64,000 nucleotides of DNA. Origin: Tumebacillus flagellatus. GTDB lineage: Bacteria; Bacillota; Bacilli; Tumebacillales; Tumebacillaceae. The notes below the pieces were generated by a model. That model saw only the letters and a program-made list of their open reading frames with translations. It was not told where the DNA came from and made no database searches. The stretch covers positions 1 to 64,000 of the forward strand of contig NZ_JMIR01000022.1 of the NCBI RefSeq assembly GCF_000714935.1, read 5' to 3'. This document shows positions 32,357-39,788 of this stretch, one piece after another; within the stretch, counting starts at the first letter, position 1; each line of letters opens with the position of its first letter. Position numbers and translations under genes: made by a program.

Positions 32357-34663
32357 TTAGTACGAAACCTCCGAACAAACCCTCACAGCCTCCTCTAATG
32401 TGTGACAGTACATAGGAAGCACTTTTCCCCGCTTCAACCCCCAAACGGTGTACCCATGCACGCCAACTTTATCAACATAAGAATTCCATTCCCCCTCCGT
32501 CACCAATCTGACCTTCAGTTTAGGTCCTTCCCCAAACGAAGCGAGGTCAAACAGCTTGCGTGCGGAGTCTTCCAGGATTAAATGATCTCCCTTGGTGTCG
32601 ATCGCCACAATTTCCAGATCATCTACCCAGACGATGAAATCCGGATTCCAGGATTTCGTCTTGCCGCTGTCAAGCAAGGGAATTTCCAGACCGCCTTTGG
32701 CAGGATTGCGCATCCAATCATGACCTGTTTCGTCAAGGGCGAAGGCAAACTTTTTTTCCAACGTATTTAAAGTCGAATACCCATCATGCAACGCATTTTT
32801 AAAGTCCACCCGATCACGCGGGTCCACAACGACATCTCCAACCCGCCAGAAAGCCAAGTGGTTTTGCACAACGGTTGAATATTCACAGTACGTTTGCGCA
32901 ACACGCTCCGCCGATTCCCGCAAACGATTCGCCGCCGGACTGTTATGTTCAATCCGCGCGTCAAACTTCGGGTCCTCGATATCGCACACATGGACCGCTT
33001 GCCAATGGTACTTTTGCAACTCCCGTACGAACATCCAACGCGCCGTCACCAAATTGCTGTGTTCCACTTCCACCCATTCACGACGTCTCTCTTCTCCACG
33101 GCCGATTGTCTGCAACACTTTGATTTGGCTGCCCCGTCCCACCGTATTGACAGGGTCGTTTCGATAATCATGGATGTTGTCGGTAATCCGACGAATCGGC
33201 AAGATCGCCTCTGCCGAATTGACGGAGATCTCCGGCAAGAACCGAGTTTTCTTCGCCGCCAAAGCAGGTTTTGCCGCTTTCCCCGAATCACTCTTGTAGA
33301 CAATTAAACTGACATCGGGGGATTCTGCGGCAATTTGCGCCTTGACTTCACTCAGAACCTCTTCAAAGACACTTTTTTCATCCGTTCGAATATAAAAATG
33401 GGCGGTATTCAACTCCGGGTGTGGATAATGGCGCGCTCCCGGCTGGCGCAGCACACGCCCGATCACCTGCGTGATCTGATCTTTCGACCCCATGTCTTTG
33501 TCTATATAGGCCAAGTAGCAATCCGGATCATCCCAACCTTCTTGCAGAGACAAATTAAAAATAATATGGCGGTAGTTCCCGGCCGAAAACGTATCGTAAT
33601 CCGCCTCTCCTCCTGCAAACAGTCGGAAGTTTGCAGGCGGCGGATAATTCGCATGAAATTTTAGATTGCAGTAGACCGCGATATCTCTCGGGTCAACGTT
33701 CAAATTTCCAACGAGGTGGCGCCAGATGAGAATCGGACGGGCCGTCCGCTCCTGAAACGGCCGCATGCTGTCCTCTTTCTCACCTGTGCTTGTCAGGTTC
33801 GTGTTGCTGACATAGATCGCCTTGGGTTGTATCGGCAACTCGAGTTGTGCCGCCAAGCCTTGCAATTTCTCCATTTGCTCAAACATGTCGTTTACGGCAG
33901 CTTCCATGGGGGTCATATACCCGCCAAGCAAGACATGTTGTTTGACCAACCCCGCTTCTACAACAGCAGAACTTGGGATGGAAGTCACAAGGTCGGAACT
34001 CTTCCAGCCCTTGTCCTGTTTCAAACGGTTGATGATCCGCTCCAACACTTCCGGGATGCGCGTCGTCGCACTGGCTGCAAGGATGACGTCCGGCTCCAGT
34101 TCCAACAACAGCTCGGTCTGCTGATTCGAGAGGTTGTGCCCTTCATCATACACGATGAGAAAGGGCCGCCGTTTTCCGTCCTCCGTCTCGCGCTTTTTTA
34201 ACAGTTCCCAAAGCGAATGGTCTGCATAGTCGAGATCAACTTGGTAGACTTTCCGGTCACTCTGTTCTTTGTCCCGCTGGTTAAACTTCCCGACGGTAGC
34301 GACAAGCATCAACCCTCGGTCCGCCTGTTCGATATCGGCCTGCTTGCATTCCAACAGCGGTTTGGTTCGATACCCGTTCAACAGGGACGCATACTTGCCT
34401 GCCGATAAGTTGGCATAGGTTTGCCACACCACGACCTTCCCCTTGGACAACCATAACACGATCGGTTCCACCGGCAAGCGGCTTCGAATTTGCTCCATCG
34501 CATCTGCGAGCACCACGGTTTTGCCGCTTCCAGTAAGGGCAGACAAGTTCTGATAAAAAGGAACTCGCTTCGTTGCCGTAACAAACAACGGCGCGTTCAG
34601 ATATTCGAGGAACCGTTCCGCAATCTGAGTGGACGCACGAAGTTGAAAAGGTTTCAATTCCAC
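32357..34663 (-). CDS. res: Type III restriction enzyme, Res subunit
   Basis: A 768-residue helicase-nuclease that cuts DNA together with the Mod subunit encoded immediately upstream. Walker A is TGSGKT (44-49), motif II is a DEGH box (VYDEGHNL, near 175), motif III SATT, and motif VI QVIGRVLRQPG. The C-terminal nuclease has NPDFIVWVDDLEIVAIDTKG, a PD...DxK site near residue 680. It lies 3 bases after mod and is slightly shorter than the classic 900-1000-residue Res proteins. All motifs look intact. Confidence 0.93.
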   Translation of the reverse strand: MELKPFQLRASTQIAERFLEYLNAPLFVTATKRVPFYQNLSALTGSGKTVVLADAMEQIRSRLPVEPIVLWLSKGKVVVWQTYANLSAGKYASLLNGYRTKPLLECKQADIEQADRGLMLVATVGKFNQRDKEQSDRKVYQVDLDYADHSLWELLKKRETEDGKRRPFLIVYDEGHNLSNQQTELLLELEPDVILAASATTRIPEVLERIINRLKQDKGWKSSDLVTSIPSSAVVEAGLVKQHVLLGGYMTPMEAAVNDMFEQMEKLQGLAAQLELPIQPKAIYVSNTNLTSTGEKEDSMRPFQERTARPILIWRHLVGNLNVDPRDIAVYCNLKFHANYPPPANFRLFAGGEADYDTFSAGNYRHIIFNLSLQEGWDDPDCYLAYIDKDMGSKDQITQVIGRVLRQPGARHYPHPELNTAHFYIRTDEKSVFEEVLSEVKAQIAAESPDVSLIVYKSDSGKAAKPALAAKKTRFLPEISVNSAEAILPIRRITDNIHDYRNDPVNTVGRGSQIKVLQTIGRGEERRREWVEVEHSNLVTARWMFVRELQKYHWQAVHVCDIEDPKFDARIEHNSPAANRLRESAERVAQTYCEYSTVVQNHLAFWRVGDVVVDPRDRVDFKNALHDGYSTLNTLEKKFAFALDETGHDWMRNPAKGGLEIPLLDSGKTKSWNPDFIVWVDDLEIVAIDTKGDHLILEDSARKLFDLASFGEGPKLKVRLVTEGEWNSYVDKVGVHGYTVWGLKRGKVLPMYCHTLEEAVRVCSEVSY

Positions 34664-34666
34664 GCC

Positions 34667-36670
34667 TTACACACCCTCCTCTTCCTCATGAAACGGATCG
34701 CTGTGCTCGTTCAGACCCAGATGAGACAAAATCTTGTCCGGAATTTTATAAAAACGGACACTTCGTGATTGGAAAATTTCATAGCGAGCGTACACGTGAA
34801 AGGGCGGATGCAATCCGGCGCGTCTCGCCTCTTCGTGAATCACCGCGTACGTTTCCATGTCCAGTTGTCCGACTGCGCCATGCTCTTCCCAGATGAGGAA
34901 ATAACCCTCGCCCATGTCGTTTTTTCCGATTAGGTAGCGATACCCCTCCGCATCAAGTCGGATTAAGTTCGAGGAATTGCGTCGTTCGCTCTCCCAATGA
35001 GAGGTGATGACAACATCGACCAGTTCGTCCTTCTTCATCGAGAGGACGGCAGCCGCGTCGATTCGATTTAGCAGTTGCCGAAATTCAAACCCGCCGGGGA
35101 GAGGCAGAGCGGTCGCTTCCAAGGACCCGTTCGACGAAGGGCGCTGACCCGTAATGGCGCGACGCACTCGTTCGTGCGTGAGACTTCGCGCATAAGCATC
35201 CCCTTGTTCGGGACTTCCCTGTTCAATCAAGATAAACCGGCGGTCTGATCCCGTCTCGTAGTTGAGTTCCAGAACTGCGTGCGCGGTTGTTCCAGACCCT
35301 GCGTACGGATCAAGCACAAGACCGTTTGGCGGACACCAGAGTTGGATGATTTTCTTCATCAGTTTCAGCGGCTTGACCGTCTGGAATTGATGTCCCTTGC
35401 CCAGGATCGTATCAAGTTCATTGATGCCGATTTGGCTGTGTCCAGACTCTTCATGATCCCATGATTGCACACCCAGAGCCTCCGGGTCTTCGTACTCTTC
35501 GTCCGCCCAGTAGGTCAATGGGATTTTGCCCTGTTTGACATGCTTCAGATAGCGCTTGATCGCGGGCCGGCCCTGACCGTTAGAGGAGAAGTACAACATC
35601 GGCCACACTTCATGATCCCGAATCGCTTCTGCTGCTTGCCGTGCCGCTGCAAGTACCGTGTCCTCCAGTTGTTCTGTCGCTTCGACGACCGGGTTGTTGT
35701 CAAGGTTTTGGTCGGAAGGCACGCGGGGGACCGGTGCGTTTTTGAGCACCAACGCTTTCGGGCGTCCGTCCCCCAGATCGCGTTCGACGTACGAACTGCC
35801 CCAAGCTTCCAGCCATTCTTTCATTTTTTTCTTCGGATTCGACCAAGCGCGGGCGCCTGGATAATGAAGGGCTCCCGTGAACGGAGACTGAATGGCGTAC
35901 CGATCCTTGGCGGCCGGCGTCGCGACCGTCGGGTCGCCGTTGGTCTTCCAAGGACCCTCGGGGTCTTGATCCGGGTTTTTGTATTTGGCGTTCATCGCCT
36001 CATCGCGGGAGAGCAAGCCTGTCTTCGCTTGCTCCTTGTCGCGGGCGTAGACTAGCACATACTCCGTCGCGGAGGAGACATGCTTGCTGTCGTTCTTGGG
36101 CGCGTAGGATTTCTGCCAGTTGATGATGGCGATCCGGTTTTGTTCACCAAACACTTCGTCCATCATCATGCCGAGGTGGAACAATTCGTTGTCGTCAATG
36201 CAGACGGCGATGACCCCGTTGGGCTTGAGCATGGCTTTCATCATGTTCAAGCGCGGCATCATCGCCTTCATCCACTTGGTATGCCGCGAGCCGTCTTCGA
36301 GCGAGACGATATCGCCCAAGTCCGGGTCGTTGGGATCTTCATCCCAGCGGTCGTTGTATCGAAAAAACTGCCCTGTGTTGTACGGGGGGTCGGTGACGAT
36401 CAAATCAACCTGACCCCGATATTTGTAAAGCGTAACCATCGCTTGCAGGTTTTCGCCTTCGATGAGCAGATTGCGTGCTTGTTGGTCTTCCGGACCTACG
36501 CATAGTTCGCGTACGACTCGTGTGACACGAGGACGGACTTTCTTTTGGATCTGTTGAATCATTCTCTTACCGGAGAATTGCAAGGCTATTCCGTTGGAGT
36601 TCAGGAAATCCCGGACGATGTTGAGAAGGTCGTCCCGTTCAAGTTTTTCAAGGTCTACAGAAGGGTTCAT
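34667..36670 (-). CDS. mod: Type III DNA adenine methyltransferase, Mod subunit
   Basis: A 667-residue N6-adenine methyltransferase that recognises and protects target sites. Catalytic motif IV TDPPYNTG (93-100) comes before the SAM-binding DPYAGSGTT (around 450), the beta-class order typical of type III Mod. A large central target-recognition region lies between them. The C-terminal part (to 667) probably contacts Res. The gene starts 126 bases after ptuB ends, behind a terminator, so restriction-modification is a separate transcript. Confidence 0.94.
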   Translation of the reverse strand: MNPSVDLEKLERDDLLNIVRDFLNSNGIALQFSGKRMIQQIQKKVRPRVTRVVRELCVGPEDQQARNLLIEGENLQAMVTLYKYRGQVDLIVTDPPYNTGQFFRYNDRWDEDPNDPDLGDIVSLEDGSRHTKWMKAMMPRLNMMKAMLKPNGVIAVCIDDNELFHLGMMMDEVFGEQNRIAIINWQKSYAPKNDSKHVSSATEYVLVYARDKEQAKTGLLSRDEAMNAKYKNPDQDPEGPWKTNGDPTVATPAAKDRYAIQSPFTGALHYPGARAWSNPKKKMKEWLEAWGSSYVERDLGDGRPKALVLKNAPVPRVPSDQNLDNNPVVEATEQLEDTVLAAARQAAEAIRDHEVWPMLYFSSNGQGRPAIKRYLKHVKQGKIPLTYWADEEYEDPEALGVQSWDHEESGHSQIGINELDTILGKGHQFQTVKPLKLMKKIIQLWCPPNGLVLDPYAGSGTTAHAVLELNYETGSDRRFILIEQGSPEQGDAYARSLTHERVRRAITGQRPSSNGSLEATALPLPGGFEFRQLLNRIDAAAVLSMKKDELVDVVITSHWESERRNSSNLIRLDAEGYRYLIGKNDMGEGYFLIWEEHGAVGQLDMETYAVIHEEARRAGLHPPFHVYARYEIFQSRSVRFYKIPDKILSHLGLNEHSDPFHEEEEGV

Positions 36671-36752
36671 GGAGACACCACCTTTCCATTCTCAATTATC
36701 CTATTGTGTAATCTCATTCTACACAAATTCCTTTTTTGAGTAAACAAAAAGA

Positions 36753-36790
36753 AAACAACCCCTTCTCCGCTTGTGGAGATAGGGTTGTTT
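36753..36790 (-). terminator. Terminator between ptuB and mod
   Basis: AAACAACCC/GGGTTGTTT with an inner CTCC/GGAG stem; the minus-strand T-rich tail follows. Confidence 0.85.
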
Positions 36791-36795
36791 GAAGT

Positions 36796-37452
36796 TCATG
36801 AGAGCATTTTTCTTTTTTCCACTTGAAGAATGGATTGTACGGCTGCCGCGTACTCAGGAAATTCACCCTGATCATTAGGGGTATCACAAGCCTGAAGATA
36901 GGCGTCAATGTCTGCGATCGTCAGGTCTTCGAGATACAAAATCGGCTCCCAAGCTACACGACGCAATGCGTTGAGCTTCTCGCTGTCCAATCCTAATTGA
37001 AAAATCGTCTCCCGCGCTTTAGGTACAAGTTCGGAATCTTCGCAGGGGAGAATTTTTCCGTCGTAGGTGTACACAAAGTGAGCTGCACAGTTTTCGTGTA
37101 AGGGGGAGACAAACAAGGCCTCGTCGTGCCAATTGTGCTTGTTATGCCCGCAATGGACTTTTTTGTTCTCCCCTTCGCAAGATGCGACGATGTTGTGGTA
37201 GTCAACACTCTCCTCGGGCGTACAGTGTTGCTGCGGTTTTAGATGCTCGATGTGGGTGTTTCTTGCGTCGATACGCATCCCGCAGTAACAACAGATCTTG
37301 CCTTGTTCTTCGATCAACGATTGTTTGACTTGGTTTTTGAGGGGGTTTTGGAGGTCGTCATAGTTAGCGGCGCGTCCATCGTTCCAACTTGGGAAATCAG
37401 TCTTCCAGTCCACAAATTCTTGGGGTTCCGTCCGTTTTTGGATATATTTCAT
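36796..37452 (-). CDS. ptuB: Septu system HNH nuclease PtuB
   Basis: A 218-residue HNH-type protein of the TIGR02646/PtuB kind. It opens MKYIQKRTEPQEFVDWKTDF, the usual PtuB start. The zinc-supported nuclease core reads KICCYCGMRI...HIEHLKPQQ...YHNIVASC...HCGHNKHN. Its ATG overlaps the ptuA stop by four bases (ATGA), implying coupled translation. In known Septu systems PtuA and PtuB assemble into a nuclease complex that stops phage. A longer frame from 37563 lies inside ptuA and is rejected. Confidence 0.92.
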   Translation of the reverse strand: MKYIQKRTEPQEFVDWKTDFPSWNDGRAANYDDLQNPLKNQVKQSLIEEQGKICCYCGMRIDARNTHIEHLKPQQHCTPEESVDYHNIVASCEGENKKVHCGHNKHNWHDEALFVSPLHENCAAHFVYTYDGKILPCEDSELVPKARETIFQLGLDSEKLNALRRVAWEPILYLEDLTIADIDAYLQACDTPNDQGEFPEYAAAVQSILQVEKRKMLS

Positions 37453-38684
37453 CTTCCCAAGCTCCGTTTTCGGCGGATTAAGACATCTGCTTTTACGAGT
37501 TCCGGTTCGTCGTGCCCGACTTGGTCCACAAGACCTTGATGGAGGGTTTTCACTTGCTCCCATTGCTCCTCCACAATCGCTTGAAACAGTTCACTGATTT
37601 GTTGTTTGATAGCTCGATTGCGTAACGAACTGTCGAAGGCATCTTCCAAGATGCGGTTGCTGTCTTTGCCAAAAAAGCTCGGCAGCGGCGTTACCGTCAC
37701 GCCTTCTTCCACTACTTCGAGTTTGAGGATGTTCATATCTTTCACTTCCCCTAATACTTGAGGGGAGTGCGTGCTGATGATAAATTGGACGTTCGGGAAG
37801 GTGGTTCGCAATCTCGGGATGACTTCTCGTTGCCATTCAGGATGCAAATGCAACTCGATTTCGTCGATGAGACAAACCCCTTCGCCAAGCAATGGGTTTG
37901 GTAAGCTTGGATTTGCCAGAGCCAACCGTCTTGCCAGATCACCAATCATGGCAAACAAGCACTTCTCGCCGTCGGATAATTGGTTGACTTCGAGTGTTTG
38001 ACCGGCTTTGTCGATTGCGAGTTGCAGTGGATTTCGTATCACTCTGAGGTTGTGAAACCCAGGGAGGAAAGATTCGATCGCAGTACGTACGGCGTGTAAT
38101 TGGATATCTTGGTACTCGAGTTGCTTGGTTTGGACTTTTGTTTCGTTTTCAAGGTCTTCACGGTATCGATACCATTCGAAGAAGACACGGAAGTCTGTAC
38201 CGCTGGTAAGTGAGTTATCGTAAGTAGACAGTTGGCTGAATTGCCTCTTTTCATTTAGGTCAAGCGGAGTGTCTTCTACGGCTCGATTAACCGAGTAAGA
38301 AACGACGATTGGTAAATTATACTCTCCCTGCTTTAAATGACGAAGTATTTCATGCCCAAGTTTGATCGAAATAGAATTTTGGCGTGTCTTGAGAACATGA
38401 ATTTTGCAAATGGTATCCCAACTATACTCTGTATTGGAGTGTTCCACTTCCACATCCACACTCGCTACATCGGCTCCCAAACGCACGTCCTTTACTTCTA
38501 TACCGCGTAAGGTTGCATGGGTTAGATGTCTAACCATACGTGATAAAACTGCCGAAGTTGCTTCTAAAACACTAGACTTTCCTGCCCCGTTCTCGCCAAA
38601 CAGAACTACGCTCTCTCCATTCAACTGCAACTCTAAATCCCGAAATCTACGATAGTTTTTGATATGTAATCTTGTGATTTTCAC
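37449..38684 (-). CDS. ptuA: Septu system ATPase PtuA
   Basis: A 411-residue SMC/OLD-like ATPase. It opens VKITRLHIKNYRRFRDLEL, has Walker A GENGAGKSS (30-38), signature LSDGEKCLFAMIGDLARRL, Walker B VCLIDEIELHLHPEWQ and H-loop ISTHSPQVL. PtuA partners the HNH nuclease PtuB, encoded directly downstream with a 4-base overlap. The GTG at 38684 has GGGAG eight bases upstream; a GTG three codons earlier overlaps that site. A 19-bp palindrome lies 20 bases upstream. The pair lies next to ssrA. Confidence 0.92.
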   Translation of the reverse strand: MKITRLHIKNYRRFRDLELQLNGESVVLFGENGAGKSSVLEATSAVLSRMVRHLTHATLRGIEVKDVRLGADVASVDVEVEHSNTEYSWDTICKIHVLKTRQNSISIKLGHEILRHLKQGEYNLPIVVSYSVNRAVEDTPLDLNEKRQFSQLSTYDNSLTSGTDFRVFFEWYRYREDLENETKVQTKQLEYQDIQLHAVRTAIESFLPGFHNLRVIRNPLQLAIDKAGQTLEVNQLSDGEKCLFAMIGDLARRLALANPSLPNPLLGEGVCLIDEIELHLHPEWQREVIPRLRTTFPNVQFIISTHSPQVLGEVKDMNILKLEVVEEGVTVTPLPSFFGKDSNRILEDAFDSSLRNRAIKQQISELFQAIVEEQWEQVKTLHQGLVDQVGHDEPELVKADVLIRRKRSLGR

Positions 38685-38703
38685 GGCTGTCACTCCCGCA
38701 TCA

Positions 38704-38722
38704 ATACTACTAGTAGTAGTAT
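38704..38722. promoter_or_regulatory. Perfect palindrome upstream of ptuA
   Basis: ATACTACTA-G-TAGTAGTAT is a perfect 19-bp inverted repeat overlapping possible -10 sequences (TATACT on the minus strand) just in front of ptuA. Likely an operator or promoter element. Confidence 0.55.
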
Positions 38723-38728
38723 AGTATC

Positions 38729-38777
38729 AAAAAAGGGAGCATAAAATGGCAATTTTGCGCATTTATGCTCCCTTTTT
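38729..38777 (-). terminator. Terminator of tmRNA
   Basis: A long stem AAAAAGGGAGCATAAA/TTTATGCTCCCTTTTT begins 7 bases beyond the tmRNA 3-prime end, with T6 on the minus strand. Confidence 0.92.
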
Positions 38778-38783
38778 CATATT

Positions 38784-39154
38784 TGGTGGAGGCGAGGGGA
38801 GTCGAACCCCTGTCCGAAGACCTCGCTACATGAGCTTCTACGAGTGTAGTCGTCTCTATTGGGTTGTCGTATCGGGGACGCGGAGCGACACGCTTCCCTT
38901 CAACCAGCCCGTTACAGTTTCATCGGAGGGCCACGGACGATCCCTTCGACTATCCCGCTAAAGTGACGTTCAACCCGCTACGCGAGAGACAGAGAGCTGA
39001 ACGGATTCACAGACTAAGCTGCGAACGCGAAAGAGTTGTTGAAAGATTGTTTCTTAGCGTTTACTTTAGGTTCGCGTTTTTAACGTGGCCTCGCAACCCC
39101 ACGACTCGCTACTAACATGCTCGAACAATCCCCGTCGAATCCAAAAACGCCCCC
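38784..39154 (-). ncRNA. ssrA: Transfer-messenger RNA (tmRNA)
   Basis: A 371-base tmRNA. The 5-prime end GGGGGCG pairs with CGCCTCC before an encoded ACCA, forming the Ala-tRNA-like acceptor stem, and GGTTCGACTCCC is the T arm. Typical landmarks are GGATTCGAC near the 5-prime end and the tag frame at 39014-39058: resume codon GCT, then AKKQSFNNSFAFAA and TAG. It rescues stalled ribosomes with SmpB, encoded just upstream. A TATACT box (39179-39184, minus strand) lies about 25 bases before the start. Confidence 0.97.
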
Positions 39155-39217
39155 ATGTAAGAGAAGCGGTACACCCTTAGTATACCACAACATCCGCTCG
39201 AAAAGCGGTGGTACTTC

Positions 39218-39691
39218 CTAGTACTTCTGCCTCTCACGCAACGCCCGCTGAATGTCCCGTTGCGCGTCCTTCTTCGCCAAGTCTTGCCGCTTGTCGTAGT
39301 TCTTCTTGCCCTTCGCCAAGCCCAACAACACTTTCGCGTAGCCGTTGCGCACGTAGATCTTGAGCGGCACCAACGCGTAGCCCTTCTCCTTCATCTGACC
39401 AAACAACTTGTCGATCTGTCCGCGATGCAACAACAACTTGCGCGTGCGCGTCGGGTCGACGTTGAACCGGTTGCCTTGCTCAAACGGCGAGATGTGCATG
39501 TTCGACAGCCACGCTTCTCCATTCGAGATCCGCGCGAAACTGTCCTTGAGGTTCGCTTTGCCCTGGCGCACCGACTTGATCTCCGTGCCCGTCAAGACAA
39601 TCCCCGCCTCGATCGTGTCTTCAATAAAATAGTCATGATTCGCTTTGCGGTTCTGGGCCAATACTTTCGGTTCTTCCGCCTTGGTCGCCAT
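39218..39691 (-). CDS. smpB: SsrA-binding protein SmpB
   Basis: A 157-residue SmpB, which delivers tmRNA to stalled ribosomes. [40 protein letters not shown] is the conserved RNA-binding barrel, and the Lys/Arg-rich tail [34 protein letters not shown] enters the mRNA channel. The start at 39691 has AGAGGAGGTG upstream; extra upstream codons to 39748 are not needed. It lies between rnr and ssrA, the standard Bacillales order. Confidence 0.97.
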   Translation of the reverse strand: MATKAEEPKVLAQNRKANHDYFIEDTIEAGIVLTGTEIKSVRQGKANLKDSFARISNGEAWLSNMHISPFEQGNRFNVDPTRTRKLLLHRGQIDKLFGQMKEKGYALVPLKIYVRNGYAKVLLGLAKGKKNYDKRQDLAKKDAQRDIQRALRERQKY

Positions 39692-39760
39692 AGGGTCTGC
39701 ACCTCCTCTTGTTCCAAATATCATACACTGACACGTACCTCTAGTCAACCCAAGAGAAGG

Positions 39761-39788
39761 AAAAAATGCCCGCGTTTAGCGAGCATTT
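39761..39788 (-). terminator. Terminator at the end of rnr
   Basis: AAATGC-CGC/GCG-GCATTT hairpin on the minus strand with a T6 run; it overlaps the rnr stop codon. Confidence 0.7.

Noticed and set aside
38784-38820. Attachment site made from the tmRNA 3-prime end
   Set aside because: I looked for a second copy of the 3-prime tmRNA sequence left of the defence genes and found none; no integrase gene is present. Recent integration cannot be claimed.
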